Source: Phytopythium helicoides (Eukaryota > Oomycota > Peronosporomycetes > Pythiales > Pythiaceae). From it: a DNA stretch of 64,000 nt. Positions 22,658-34,282 of the stretch are shown here, piece by piece (position 1 is the stretch's first letter; every line of letters starts with the position of its first letter). The notes below the pieces were generated by a model. The model worked only from the letters and a program-made list of their open reading frames with translations, did not search any database and was not told the DNA's origin. Both the position numbers and the translations under genes were made by a program. Where the stretch lies: the NCBI GenBank assembly GCA_024867545.1, contig JANFNE010000018.1, positions 620,001 through 684,000 of the forward strand, given 5' to 3'.

Positions 22658-25469
22658 TTACGAGCTAAGGGCAGTTGACTGTCGGCGCACAAGGGGTGAT
22701 GCCATAAGCGTTTGCAGCACGCGCGCTGCCGACGGGCGCAGCGCAGGGTCAAACTGCAAGCATTCGTGCGCAAGACGACGGATGACCTTCGGGGCACGTC
22801 TCAGAAACCTTGGGGCGAAGCTTTCCCACTGCGACCTGCTGAACGATCATCGACTCGTCCAGACCTAGAGTCTGGTACGGAATCTGATGCGTGTCAAGCT
22901 CAGTCAGCAGAACGCCCAGCGAGTAGATGTCGGCGAGTTCACTGTAGTCCTCTCCCAAGATGATTTCGGGTGCAACCCAGCGAGCCGTGCCAACACCCGC
23001 TGTCATCGTGTGTGCAAATGTGCGCTCACGACTCTCACCAAAGTCCGACAGCTTTGCTCCCTTGCGTGAGTCGATCAGAATGTTACGCGACTTAATGTCA
23101 CGGTGAATCAGCGCAGGCTGGAGGCTATGGAGGTAGTACACAGCCTCACAAACCTGGACGCAGTATGTCGCCTTGACAGATGATTCCCATGTGAGCTCAG
23201 CCGGAGTCGATCCGCGAAGCACCGTCAGCAAGTCGCCAGAATCCATGTACTCGAGCACAATCTGCAGGTCCGTAAACTGGTCATCCCAGCAGCCGCCCAC
23301 AAGAGCAAGGATGCGTGGGTGAGAAAGAGTCGCAAGCAAGTTGAGCTCAGCGATGAAGTCGCCAACACCTGTCGGGGTCACCGCAAGCAACTTCTTGACA
23401 GCAACTAGGTCGGTTCCGTAAGATGCGAGCCACACCTCGCCGAATGCACCCTTTGCAATCGTGCGCGTGTAGTTGATGTCTTCGGTCGGAATTCGCGAAA
23501 TATTTGATCGAATAGCGTTCTGGTGTCCAGGACCTGCTGGCATCGTGGAACCGCTGCTGCTCTGACCAGTGCCAGCCATATCTGCTGCGAACTTGCTGAT
23601 CTCTGAATACGCCGCGGAGCCCAATGACGGCTGCGTCGCCTTGCGGCGCAGTCCCATCGTGCTGCCGCGGTTGCCACCACCACCGGTGAATCTCGAGCCA
23701 GCCGTTCCATTGTTGCTTCCGTGACGCGAGTTGTTTGCAGAGTACGATGGAGTAGCGTTCGGAGAGCGCGTTTCGTCATAGTGGTCGCGACTGCGCCTCC
23801 GGCGACGCCAAAAGATGAAACCAGCGATTAGGCCAACTGCAATCACCGCGGCAAGCACGACCACCACAATAATCAGCGTGCTTGACGATCCTGTTATGGT
23901 GAAATCCGTCAGTTAGTTTGTACCATCGCTTTTTTTATACAAACCAACGCCGCTACGCACCAGATCCACCGTCTTTGGAACTGGAGCTGGCATCACCCGT
24001 CGAGATGCATACGACAGCTCCGAGAACCGTTTCTTCAGTTGCGTCAGATCCACACGAGCCCGATGCAGCCACCACGCCAAGCGTGCTGTTTGATGACAAT
24101 CGCTTCAGGAAGTTGTACTCTGACTGCGTTACCACCAAGCTTGAAATAGTGTTGCCATCCATGTTGCTGACGATCGAAAAGGACTCATGTCAATACGCTT
24201 TCAACGCCACTACAGTGCTGCCAGTAACGTACAGGTTCGTGAGCTGGGTCATGTTGAAAATGATACTCGGGAACGTAGTAAACGAGTTGTCGTTGAGAAA
24301 CCTGATCATTCACGACGGTGAGAGTCAGTTCGATTGACAGAGGTTCTGCTTTTAGTATTGTGAACTTACAGCGACGTGACTGCTGGCATTGCAACGTCGA
24401 AGCTAGTCAACGAATTATAGCCCAGGTCACTGTGAACGGCGAGCCGCATGCAATTAGTGTCGGTTGAGTTTGCGGAAGGCATACATTGAAACGTACAGGT
24501 AGGTGAGCTTCGCAAACACCGACGAGTAGTCGCTGGATACACTTGACAAGTAGTTCTTGCTCAGTTGCCTGCGACAAAAATCGTAAGCAAGTGCGCGAGG
24601 AGGATACGAGCGCTCTGAATCACTCACAGGTTGACGAGGTTGCTCATGGTGCTGATATCCGCCGGCAAGGAGGTAAGCTTGCAGTTCTCCAGCATCCTGT
24701 GAAGCAAGTGCATGGCATTGTCAGCGTCACAATTGATAGCTGCTCGTTCTCATCTGCGACTTACAGAGTCGACACGCTGGAGGGGTAGAACCCGCTGGCA
24801 GCACTTGACAGATCGACATTCTCGATGACACTGCGTGGCGGTGATGGGTCACGATTAGTCGGGTACTGATATCAGCAAAATGGTTTCTCATCCGCTTCCA
24901 CGTACAGTGTTTCGAGCACGGGCACCGAGTCGAACGTGGTGGACTCGAAGTCGACGCTCTTGGTAGAACCCTTCTGCACGTCCGTGTCGTCGAATCCCGT
25001 GATTTGGCTGCACCCAGAAACGTCAGCCTGCTGTCTGCACGCCTCGCACGGCTCAAAACCCGCTAGCATCGTACATGGCGTTGACGGATTCGGAGAACTC
25101 GACGCCCGAGATGGCGTCGACGGGCGCCGAGGGGAAGGCCACATCGCTGTCGGAGGAGAACCTGTCGGTGCTGGCGGGCTGCTTGATGAAGAGCGTCCAC
25201 TTCTGCACGGCGGTGTTGTAGGCGCCGAGGCACTGGTACGTGCACTCGCTGTCCTCACTCGAGGTCTCGCAGGCGTTGCGCGACGCGTTGCTGCACGTCG
25301 AGCTGTCGAGGTACTGCACGCACGGGTCGCCCGAGTCGCACGCGCTTCCGCAGTAGGTGAGCAGCGCCGTGGCGCTCGAGTCGGTGCACCACTCGACGGT
25401 CGCGGCGTCGGCGGTCGCGGCCGCAGCCAGCGCCACCGCAGCAGCAGCAGCAGCAGCAGCAGCGCGCAT
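22658..25469 (-). CDS. LRR receptor-like protein kinase
   Basis: Type-I membrane receptor. The signal peptide is an Ala-rich core (MRAAAAAAAAAVALAAAATADA) encoded by a GCA/CAG run. A Cys-rich ectodomain follows (CGSACDSGDPC, CETSSEDSECTYQC). LRRs are split over small exons, including 24370-24429 (60 nt, LDLGYNSLTSFDVAMPAVTSL) and exons of about 69 and 72 nt (LPADISTMSNLVNL; QLSKNYLSSVSSDYSSVF), all joined at the same phase. Then a TM helix (LAAVIAVGLIAGFIFW) with RRRRRSRD stop-transfer, and a TKL-type kinase: GAFGEVWLA, VAVKKLL, HRDIKSRNILID, DFGESRERTF, GTARWVAPEI. One extra base near 22789 separates VSETC from KVIRRLAHECLQFDP; the real stop is at 22658-22660. Catalytic Lys, Asp and DFG are intact, so an active kinase is expected. 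Confidence 0.87.
25439..25462 (+). repeat. CAG/GCA trinucleotide run
   Basis: Eight or so consecutive GCA units. On the minus strand they encode the poly-Ala core of the receptor-kinase signal peptide, so length variation would change a signal sequence without breaking the frame. Confidence 0.8.
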
Positions 25470-27292
25470 GTCCTTTCTCGGCTGGTTTCCCTTTGGTCGG
25501 CGCCGGGGTTTCCCTCGGTCCTGGAGGCCGCGGAAAGCCTCGAAATGGAGCGGGAGCGAGCGTTGATCGCGCGCACTGACGAGCGTGGCGCGCCTGGAGA
25601 CGAGCGGCGGACGGGCGGCGCTCGGATCTCGGAATGAGCACGCACGCCGCCACCAGCGAGCGCCGACTTTCCCGAATTATTTTGCGGCCTGATGGGTCCG
25701 AATGGCTTGGAAAGAAGGAAAAGAGGCGGTCCAGTGGCGTGAAGCCACTTTTGATTGGGGGAAATGGGGGATTTGGGAGATATGATTGGACGAAATGATG
25801 ATGCGTAAACGTGGGAGCCACTGGCTCCACCTCCACGTTGCTGTGACTCACAACTCCGATATCAGTCGGACGCCAAGCGCCTGCGAGATGCTGGAGGCCG
25901 TCGGGACACCAGACTCTGCGGAAGCGCACTCCTGAAACACAGTGTATATCATTGTAGCTCGTGGTATCATTATCAGGGTCTCCTGGGCATGGGTGGGGCC
26001 GCTTGATGAGCCACTCGGGGCAGTTTCCTGTCATGTCGCGCAATGCGAGCAACGCCGGTCATGGCGGCGCCTGGTTCACTTGACACTCGGCGTCGCGTTC
26101 AACATGCACGTGCCGAGGAGATCTGCTCCGGTTTAGTCGCGAGGCCTGGGATTGATATCCGCTTCTCGTCTGCCTCGAGAGTCACAGCTCTTCACGAACG
26201 AGGGCGCTACCTTCGATGACTTTAGTCGCCGAGTGACACACGCATCGGCGAGGCATCAGTGGCACTGGCATCACTTGCCAGTGGAGGTGATGCTGATGAT
26301 CCAGGTGTCCGCATAGCTCTTGGGGTTGCTGTTCGCGAACACGTTGCCGTTGATCCTCTTTGCTGTCAGGGCTTTGACGTTGGCGCTGGCATTCTCATGG
26401 TTGCCAGTGGCACCAATTCGCGTTTCCATCGGCATGGGAATCACTGGCGCCGCTAGCATCGGCGTCCTTCGGCGTTCACAATCCACGATTGCTGAGAATT
26501 CACTTCCCCCACAGCGTGTGCAAGCAGATCGCGAAGCGAAATGAATGAGCGTGGGTTCTCCTCCCGTTCTCCGCGACATGCGCTCCATTCGAGTCGTTTC
26601 ATTCGACCACTGGCGCGAATCTTGACCCGTGGGCGGACTGGTGGTGGGGCAGCGACTGACAGCTGCAGCACCAGCCCCGACGCATCCCGAGGCAAATTTT
26701 GCGCGCCGCTTCATTCGTCTCCAATCGCGGCGCCATTAGTCCTTGGCGGTGCTGACCCTGCAAGTAGACATGCGAGATCCGCTCCTCCCCCGCGCGGGCT
26801 GCTGCCACATTCCCAGTTGATCTTTAGGTGCGACCAGCTCAATCCGGTTCCGCCTCGGATCATCGGAGCCACCGGCGCAGATTCGCTCCTGCCCCGGCTG
26901 CCCCAGCGCGCCGCCGCCGACCGCGCTCCCACACCTCTGGCCACTTGCGTGTTGTAGCGCGCGCGTTGCGCTGCGCCGCTCCGGCGCCAGTCGCGCGTCT
27001 CGTCAATCCGCGCGGCATCCGTCCAGCAGCGCCATCATTTTTGACCCGCTCGGCTCCCGTCGGTGGCGCGAAGCGTGTCTTCCCGCCACCGTCCGTCCGA
27101 TTTGGGTGTGTAAAAAGCGCACCTGCGCGTGAGAAAGCCAGCGTCCCAGCCAGCGCCTATTTGTACCGTAGGAGGCGCATCCCCGTTGCTCCTCCCCACT
27201 TCCTCTTTCCTCCCTTCCCCTTATTCCGGCAACCAAACAGCGCGGCGCCTGTCTTCCCGGCGGCATTCGTCGACTTGCAGGCAGCGGCCGGC
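25470..27292. other. 1.8-kb region without a supported gene
   Basis: Contains the receptor-kinase promoter and the upstream region of the gene at 27293. There are medium ORFs on both strands (for example minus 26271-26714 and plus 26259-26456), but none shows a domain, splice logic or consistent codon pattern. A CT/pyrimidine-rich stretch lies just before 27230. I cannot exclude a small secreted or lineage-specific gene. Confidence 0.4.
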
Positions 27293-29038
27293 ATGAGCGC
27301 GTCGTACATCACGCTGACGCCCACGGCGCTCGAGCGGCGCTCGCTGTCCATGGTGGAGCCCGCGCGCGACCTGCTGGCGCGCAAGTGGGCGGCGCGCGCG
27401 CCCCGGCGGCGGCAGCTCGCGCGCGCGGCGTCGGCGCCGGCGCATAAGATCCAGGCGGCGGTGGGCGGCCGTGAGCTGCAGGACGACTCGCCTAGGGACG
27501 CGTCGCCCACCGAGACGGACCGCAGCTCCGGCGACGAGCCCAGCGACGCCGAGAGCGCCAGCGACAGCGGCGCCGAGGACGACGCAGACGCGCGCAGGAT
27601 CGACGACGACGACGACGACGACAACGACGCCGGCGGAGCCCCCACCTACGTATGCGAGCTGCATGACCCCAAGCCCATCCTCATCGGTGCGCCGCCCAGG
27701 TCACAGCTGCGTGCGCTCTCGAGGAGACTAACGCGCTACTGATGCCAACAGCCGAGCACGTCGCGCACACGAGGGTTGACATTGCAGTGTTCGACCCGCC
27801 CAAGCCCGCGCAGCAGCCGAGGGGAAGGGCGGTCTCCACGCCCGTGCGCTCGTCGCAGTACACGGCCAAGTTCAAGTACGAAATCTCGGTCGGCTGCGCG
27901 CAGGGCACGTTCGAGTGCACGCCCGCCAAGGTCGTGCAGCTCTACAAGACGCTGCTCAAGGACCCCAAGATCGGCGACCAGCTGCGCTTCATCGAGACGC
28001 AGTACTTCCGCCGCGGCTTCCGAGCGTGCGTGGCGCTGATCCCAGCGAGTGATCAGGAGATCGTTGCTGACATGTGCGATCTTGTCATGATGTTACAACA
28101 GATCGGTTAAGCGATTTTATGCCGGACCCACAGAGCTGTCGGAGGAAATCATCGAGTTGCTCGAGTGCGTCTCGGATGTAGACGCGGTGCTGCTTCACCC
28201 GGCGTACCTTGCACTGATCGGTGCGAGCAACAAGGACTCGCAGTTGTACCTCGAGCTTGCCAGCCTCGTGCAGTCGCATGCGCAGTCAATGCACACGGAC
28301 GCCTGCATGTGCGACACATACGCCAAGACGGTCGACCGCTTTGGGGAGTTCTACGCTGAGCAGGCGCAGGCGGCAACGAGTCGCCAGTCGACTGTCGCTA
28401 GCGAGTCGCTCATGTGGTCGCGAGGCGTGCTGTCGTTCTTTGTCGACACGGTATACCTGCTTGACAAGCGCGACTTCCGACCCATGCACGGACTAAAGAA
28501 GTGTACCGTGTATGGCTTTGGGCGGCGCAAGCTTTTCGAGGTCGTGCGCACCGCGCGCAAGCAGTGGATTCTGCGCCACTCCAACCATGGTGGGCCGCTG
28601 TACGTGCTCAGCCTCAAAAAGTACGTGCACCGGATGAACACGCAGCACATGGTCGCGCTCAAGCGGTTTGTGCCGGATGTGCTGAATGGCGGGCTGCGTG
28701 AGGAGGATGTGTGCTTTGTCAAGAAGTCGAAGAAGTACGGCGGGTATCGGTGCCTACTCATGGCTGAGGTGATGTCCAAGGGAAAGGTCACGACGTCGAT
28801 CTCGATGGTGCACCCGAGCTCGCCCAAGGGCGACCCGCACCTTCACTACGTGACCATGAGCGAACTCGCTGGTGAGCCCGTGTGCAGCAGTACGCTGAGC
28901 ATACCAAACGACCCGCACAAGCGCGTGCAGCGGCTGCACGTGACTGGCGGCAGCGATGTGATGGCGTTCCTGGCGATCTCCGTCAGCTACGACCTGCTGG
29001 CGAACCCGATCTCGTACTGGATCGACCGGCAGTACTGA
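27293..29038 (+). CDS. Unrecognised 559-aa protein with acidic N-terminus
   Basis: Exons 27293-27686 and 27752-29038. The sum of 1681 nt is one over a multiple of three, fitting an extra base near 28102, where QQ must continue as SVKRFYAGPTEL. The N-terminal ~130 residues are low-complexity and acidic (RRIDDDDDDDNDAGG). Residues ~160-260 (KFKYEISVGCAQGTFECTPA) loosely resemble a PX domain. The C-terminal ~200 residues (YGFGRRKLFEVVRTARKQW ... VTGGSDVMAFLAISVSYDLL) have the alternating strands of a beta-rich fold, perhaps LURP/Tubby-like. Regular third-position GC and a clear splice support a real gene. Function is unknown; both domain guesses are weak. Confidence 0.65.
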
Positions 29039-29045
29039 TTGTGTC

Positions 29046-29104
29046 GAGAGTTCGAGAGTTCGAGAGTTCGAGGGTGTGAACAAAGGGAGGAGGAGGAGGA
29101 GGGG
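29046..29104. repeat. Short tandem repeats (8-mer x3, then GGA run)
   Basis: Just after the stop of the preceding gene there are three copies of gagagttc followed by a GGA/GAG microsatellite. Probably 3' flank slippage sequence with no coding role. Confidence 0.75.
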
Positions 29105-29589
29105 GACGTGGCGACGACTCGGAGTCGTCGCTATGGTAAGTATTATTGTGAGTAGGTTGAAGAGATCCATCCACCAGGGCGAGCTGGTGCGCCGTCCACG
29201 GACGCAGTGCAACTTAGCCCTCGGTATACCAAGTAGGACGCGAATGTAGTGAGATTGAACGAGTCAAACTCCTGTAGATCCCGAGGCGAGGGCAACGCGC
29301 GCAATAGAGCCACGAGCGTGCCGAGCTTCGAGTTGAGTGGCCGCATGAATGCGCGTGGATCCACGAGCATCCCATCTAGCGCTTGCTTACCAGCGGTAAG
29401 TTACCACCACGATCCCCATGATGAGCCCACGACTGGTGATTGGACGGACGTGCTCGCCGGAACGAAGACGGGGTGTCACGCTTCATCCCGTTGCGTTTCG
29501 CTGTTTCGTCCGCGCGCGATCCCGCGACCTCCGTCCGCGAGCGCAGCCATGTCGCCGCCACCGGCCATTCCGAGAAACGCGCAGAAGAA
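29105..29589. other. Intergenic upstream of first UPRT
   Basis: 485 bp with the UPRT promoter region. No gene is supported. Confidence 0.4.
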
Positions 29590-30559
29590 ATGGCGACGCC
29601 CGCGCTCGTGCGCGACCTGCAGGCGCAGTACGCCAACCTGGACGTGCTGCAGTACAAGGCGCTGGCCACGCTGCAGCTCAAGCTGCGCGACGCACGCACG
29701 CCGCCCGTCGAGTTCAAGCAGTTCGCTGACCGGCTCATGCGGTGCGGCGGGCTTTTTGCGTGCGGTCGCTGGTGTGGAGAGCGCTGACCGCAATTCGCAG
29801 CATCCTGGCCGAAGAAGGGCTCGCCAGCTGCGCCAGCACGTCGGCGACCGTCGTGACGCCCACGGGCGACTCGTTCACGGGGCTCGTGCCGGCCGACAAG
29901 GTCTGCGCCGTCTCCATCATCCGCGCGGGCGACAGCCTGCTGCAGTCCATCCTGACCTGCGACCCTAGCGTCGCAGTGGGTAAGTGCTCGGCGCGAGCTG
30001 CTCGACTGATCGTTCATGCAGCTCACGGTGGCTTGACAGGCAAGATCCTCATCCAGCGCGACGAAACCTCGGAGGACAAGCACCCGGTCATGTACTACTC
30101 CAAGCTCCCGCCCAAGGTCGAGGAGTTCGAGCGCGTGCTGCTCGTGGACCCAATGCTTGCCACCGGCGGGAGCGTCCTCATGGCCATCAAGGTGCGCTGC
30201 TCGTGCTGGGGTTGTGGCGCTGAGCTCCATTCGCTGACGGACGCGTTGACGCTTGTGCACTTCAGACGCTGATCGCCTCAGGCATCCCGGAGGAAAAGAT
30301 CACGTTCCTGAACGTCATCTCCTGTCCCGAGGGTATCCACGCGCTCTTCGCTGCCTACCCGAGTACGTTTCACACCGTCGTCCTGTTAATCTCGCGTCGA
30401 GAGCCTAGCACACTAATGAGTCGACTCCCTTCTCGCAATTTGCGACTTGCAGAGGTCAAGATCATCACAGCGGGCATCGACAACGGGCTCAACGCCGCCA
30501 AGTACATTATTCCGGGTCTCGGCGACTACGGCGACCGCTACTTCAACACGGTCGAGTAA
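29590..30559 (+). CDS. UPRT: Uracil phosphoribosyltransferase, copy 1
   Basis: Salvages uracil with PRPP to give UMP. Five exons: 29590-29741, 29801-29979, 30040-30191, 30266-30362, 30453-30559. The PRPP loop LLVDPMLATGGS, the flexible-loop region [19 protein letters not shown] and the C-terminal uracil-binding [12 protein letters not shown] are intact. Length ~228 aa, normal for a stand-alone eukaryotic UPRT. No N-terminal uridine kinase is fused, unlike many plant and animal proteins. It is followed in tandem by a close paralogue with exactly matching lengths for exons 1-4. No frame break. Confidence 0.94.
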
Positions 30560-31036
30560 TGGGCAGTCTCCTCGGCCGACACTGCGTCAGCGTTAGTAGT
30601 TGCTACGTGAATAGTTTTGGCGATCTCCCGTCGGGCGTGTTGCTCTCCCTCAATGCTCGAGTCCAGCGTGGCGAGAGCTCCAGAACTGGTCGTGATGCTT
30701 GATGATTGACACCCGGAATCCGAATCCGACCAGGGCGTGAATGCGAGTAGGTCTTCAACACCAGCCCGTGACGTCACTGAGCCGTGCGCGTTCAGCAGGC
30801 GAGTGCTTGCTTACCCGCTGCGTCTGTGACGCTCGCCTCGGTGGATGCGTTTGACTGACGCTCATTGGTTGAAGAGCAGCCCATCACCTCACGTATCAAG
30901 TATGATACGACCTCGGTATCACAGGCGGCATCAGGCTGTTGCAGACTCCAGGCTGTTGCCGACTTCTGTTAACGCTCTGCCCGGCGGAACGCTCGCCCTG
31001 CCTCGCCATTGTTCAAACGGCGTCAACACAAGCACC
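30560..31036. other. Intergenic between tandem UPRT genes
   Basis: 477 bp. It must contain the copy-1 3' end and the copy-2 promoter. No gene is seen. Confidence 0.45.
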
Positions 31037-32022
31037 ATGGTGGCCACCGCGCTCGAGACGGAGCTCCAGCATCAGTACAAGACCCTCGAGGTGCTCGAGT
31101 CCAAGGCGGTGACCACGCTGACCCTCAAGCTGCGAGACGCCAGCACGCCCCCGGTCGTGTTCAAGCAGTATGCAGACCGGCTCATGAGGTGCGACCGCGA
31201 CAGTTTTCGCTCTCCTCGAGGGAAGTGAGAGAGCTCACATTGGTTCATTCCAGGATATTGGCAGAGGAGGGGCTGGCGAGCTGCGCTAGCAGGACCGTGT
31301 CCATCGTGACGCCCACGGGAGACGCGTTCTCTGGCATCGCACCTGCCGAGAAGGTGTGTGCCGTGTCGATCATCCGCGCGGGAGACAGTCTGCTGCAGTC
31401 GATCCGCACGTGCGACCCCAGCATCGCAGTCGGTGCGTGCCACGTGGATCCGTTGTTTGGTGCAAGGACTAATGTGATGGTCGTGGTGCTCAGGCAAGAT
31501 CTTGATCCAGCGCGACGAAGAGTCGGAGGACAAGCACCCCGTCATGTACTACTCCAAGTTGCCGCCGGGGATCAGCGAGTTCGAGAGCGTGTTGCTCGTC
31601 GACCCGATGCTTGGGACTGGTGGCAGTGCCAAGATGGCCATCAAGGTGAGCTTGTGATTTCGAACCGTGCTCTACGTTTGTAGAGTCACTTCGCTAATAC
31701 CGTTTTTTCCTTTCAGACCCTGATGGCTGCGGGAGTTGAAGAGCGCAAGATCACGTTCCTGAACGTGATTTCGTGTCCTGAGGGTATTCACGCGCTCTTT
31801 GCTGCCTACCCTGGTAAGTGTGCACAATCACTTTTATGATCATTTACTGCTGCTATGTTCATCGAGCTCACGAGTGTGGGAAACTGATGGGCAGAGGTCA
31901 AGGTCATCACCACAAGCATCGATCCAGGCATGAACGCGGCCAAGTACATCACACCTGGTCTCGGTGACTACGGCGACCGATACTTCAACACGGTGCATCC
32001 CCATCAAGTCACGTCTCCTTGA
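31037..32022 (+). CDS. UPRT: Uracil phosphoribosyltransferase, copy 2
   Basis: Tandem paralogue of the preceding gene. Exons: 31037-31188, 31254-31432, 31494-31645, 31717-31813, 31895-32022. The first four are identical in length to copy 1 (152, 179, 152 and 97 nt), while intron sequences and lengths differ. [12 protein letters not shown] and [12 protein letters not shown] are intact. It differs by an Ala-to-Gly change in the PRPP loop and a longer C-terminus (VHPHQVTSP in place of VE). It looks functional, and substitutions are mostly conservative, so both copies seem to be under selection. Confidence 0.93.
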
Positions 32023-32282
32023 GTGCAGCGAGTGTTCTATCTGTACATATCAGCAAGCGTTAAGTCAGCGACATGGCACGGGACCTTGAAAGTCCATGGT
32101 AGGTGTGTTCAGGTCAGGAAAGCCAGACAACAGAGTGAATCAAGATTCTCAACGTAAATGGCGTCATGCGGTGGACTTTCCTTTTTGGCACTTCAGTATC
32201 GTATCCCAGCTCACGTTCGCTGCGGTAGCAGTAGCTCATCGTAGGTAAGGAGAGATCCCGCAGCTGATCAAACAGCACGGTC

Positions 32283-33322
32283 AGGAAAAGTTGGCGAAAC
32301 TCGAGAATACGCTCGCACCAGTGGTGAAATACGGCGAGCAAGAGAGAGAAAAGAGAGAGAAAAGAGAGAGAGAAAGAGGGATCGAGCAATCATGGATCCG
32401 GCCAGAAGGCATTGAGCTTCGGGGCTGAGGCTGGAACCAAGCTCCAGGCGAGGCGTTGGAAGTTTGGGACAAAAGTTGGAGTGAACAATAATTGAAGCGT
32501 GAGTGGTCCACTCCACTTCAGGACGCGATCATCAATTGACAGCCACCAACTCGTCCAGATTGAACAAGCATGACCAGGAAGCCCACGCAGCCTCATGGAC
32601 GAAAGAGCTGGGCAAACGTGACCTCCAACCTAGGAGACTCACTCTCTTCCGAGGCCACGCGGGTTCCAACGTCGCGATTTGGCGGCTCTCGCGCATGGAA
32701 ATCTTGGACACAAGAACAAATGAAAAGCGAGCAGCAACAACAATAGCCGTCCGCATGCCACAAGCGCATGCCATTCCCCGTTCTAGGACGGAATTACGAG
32801 CAAACACTCGAGTCTTGGAAGCAATGATGACGCTGGTGGCCACGGACTACCTGGTCTCGTCCTCTCTCTGAGAGAGTCTCTCTCATTCGCCCTCTCAAGT
32901 TTCCCATCCCCTGCTGCTGCTCTATCGTACCACCTAGGGAGATTCCTCCTGCTTAGTGTATGGCTCGTACACGTTGTAGCCCGCATCGCCCATGTGCGCA
33001 TCCCAGAAGTGCTCATGCGGCACGTAGTCGTTGAGCGGCCAGTCGCTCTGGAAGCGCTCCACCAAGTCCGGGTTGGACAGGAACAGCCGCACAAAGCCCA
33101 CGAGATCCGCTGCACCGCTGCGCAACACACCCTCTGCCGTATCCCGCGTCAAGCTGTTGTTGCAGATGACAGTGCCTCCAAACGCTTTCTTGGCGTCGAA
33201 CACGGTCAGCCACTTGGATTTTTTCGTCAGGATGCCGAACTCGCCGTCCAGCAGCGCCAAGTACGCCAGTCCGTGCACACGCAGCTGCTCAAACACGTAC
33301 GAGAACATTTCGTAGTTGTCGT
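32283..33322. repeat. Left outer arm of large inverted duplication
   Basis: About 1.04 kb, closely similar by eye to the reverse complement of 34766-35772. It holds the 3' third of the old-yellow-enzyme gene plus ~650 bp of its 3' flank, including an AG-rich microsatellite (32340-32385) and a small palindrome CTCTCTGAGAGAG near 32863. A 122-codon plus-strand ORF (32503-32871) lies in the flank and recurs in the other arm. Confidence 0.9.
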
Positions 33323-34061
33323 GGCTTCCCATGCCGCCATTCGCGCCGTTCGGTGCTACACGCACACCAATGCGATCTGCCGGGAATACCGTCTTGACTG
33401 CCTCAACGATTTCGCGGAGAAAGCGGTAGCGGTTCTCGAAAGACCCGCCGTACTGATCCGTCCGATGGTTGGTGCACGACTGCAGAAACTGGTCCACAAG
33501 ATATCCGTTTGCGCCGTGGATCTCGACGCCATCAAAACCGGCAGCCTTGGCGCGCTCAGCACACTTGCGGTAGTCTTCGACGATTCCCGCGATCTCGGCC
33601 AGTTCAAGCGCTCGTGCCGCCTCGAACCCGACTCGATCACCGTTTGCATTGCGAGTGGTGCCATTCTCCAGGCGAGTAGCAGATGCTGATACGACCTCGC
33701 GCTTAGCATTGAAGGAAGGGTGTGACTGGCGACCCGTGTGCCATAGCTGGAGAAAGATCTTGCCATCCTTCTTGTGAACGCGCTCGACAAGTCGCGTCCA
33801 TGCAGTTTGGTGGTTGTCGTTGTACAAGGCGGGGGAGCCCCACCACCCATAGGCCTGCTCGGAGATTGCGCACGACTCGGCGATGAGAAGTCCCGCGCTC
33901 GCTCGCTCCTCATAGTACACGTTCATTCGCTCTGTGGGCTCGCGAGTCTTGAGATCGGCACGAGCACGTGTCGCGGGACCGTAGACGACGCGGTTCTTAA
34001 GTGTGAGGCCCTCGCTCAGTTGGAAAGGAGTGAAGAGCTTGTAGTCGGTGAGGGAGGTCAT
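32934..34061 (-). CDS. Old yellow enzyme family NADH:flavin oxidoreductase
   Basis: 375-aa FMN enzyme of the OYE/12-oxophytodienoate reductase family, which reduces activated alkenes such as alpha,beta-unsaturated carbonyls using NAD(P)H. The N-terminus LFTPFQLSEGLTLKNRVVYG, the active-site block VEIHGANGYLVDQFL (His and Asn that bind substrate), CTNHRTDQYGGSFENRYRF and the FMN-phosphate region LVGFVRLFLSNPDLVERF are all present. Length is normal and the frame is intact with no intron. Likely cytosolic. Physiological substrate cannot be told from sequence; detoxification or oxylipin metabolism are the usual options. It is the intact member of a head-to-head inverted pair. Confidence 0.93.
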   Translation of the reverse strand: MTSLTDYKLFTPFQLSEGLTLKNRVVYGPATRARADLKTREPTERMNVYYEERASAGLLIAESCAISEQAYGWWGSPALYNDNHQTAWTRLVERVHKKDGKIFLQLWHTGRQSHPSFNAKREVVSASATRLENGTTRNANGDRVGFEAARALELAEIAGIVEDYRKCAERAKAAGFDGVEIHGANGYLVDQFLQSCTNHRTDQYGGSFENRYRFLREIVEAVKTVFPADRIGVRVAPNGANGGMGSHDNYEMFSYVFEQLRVHGLAYLALLDGEFGILTKKSKWLTVFDAKKAFGGTVICNNSLTRDTAEGVLRSGAADLVGFVRLFLSNPDLVERFQSDWPLNDYVPHEHFWDAHMGDAGYNVYEPYTKQEESP

Positions 34062-34282
34062 GACGGCTTGTTGATCGGGTTGTTCCCAGCTGGAGGTGGT
34101 GTGTGGAGTGGATGTTAGTCTGCGCAGTTGGAAGGAAATTGTGCAATGCTCGAACTCCGAGTCGTAGCGGCCCCTCCTCGAAGCTTGCTGGAAGATACCG
34201 TGCTGCGATTATGACTGCGCTTTCTACTGCACTCACCACAGGCAGTGCGATCCGCAAGGGATGACAGGCTGGGTGAGATTGC

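Noticed and set aside
26271..26714. 147-codon minus-strand ORF
   Set aside because: No signal peptide, domain or splice support, and the opposite strand is equally open; left as unsupported.
32340..32385. AG-rich run considered as a transposon terminus or CRISPR-like repeat
   Set aside because: Simple microsatellite inside the inverted duplication; no spacers, target-site duplication or transposase.
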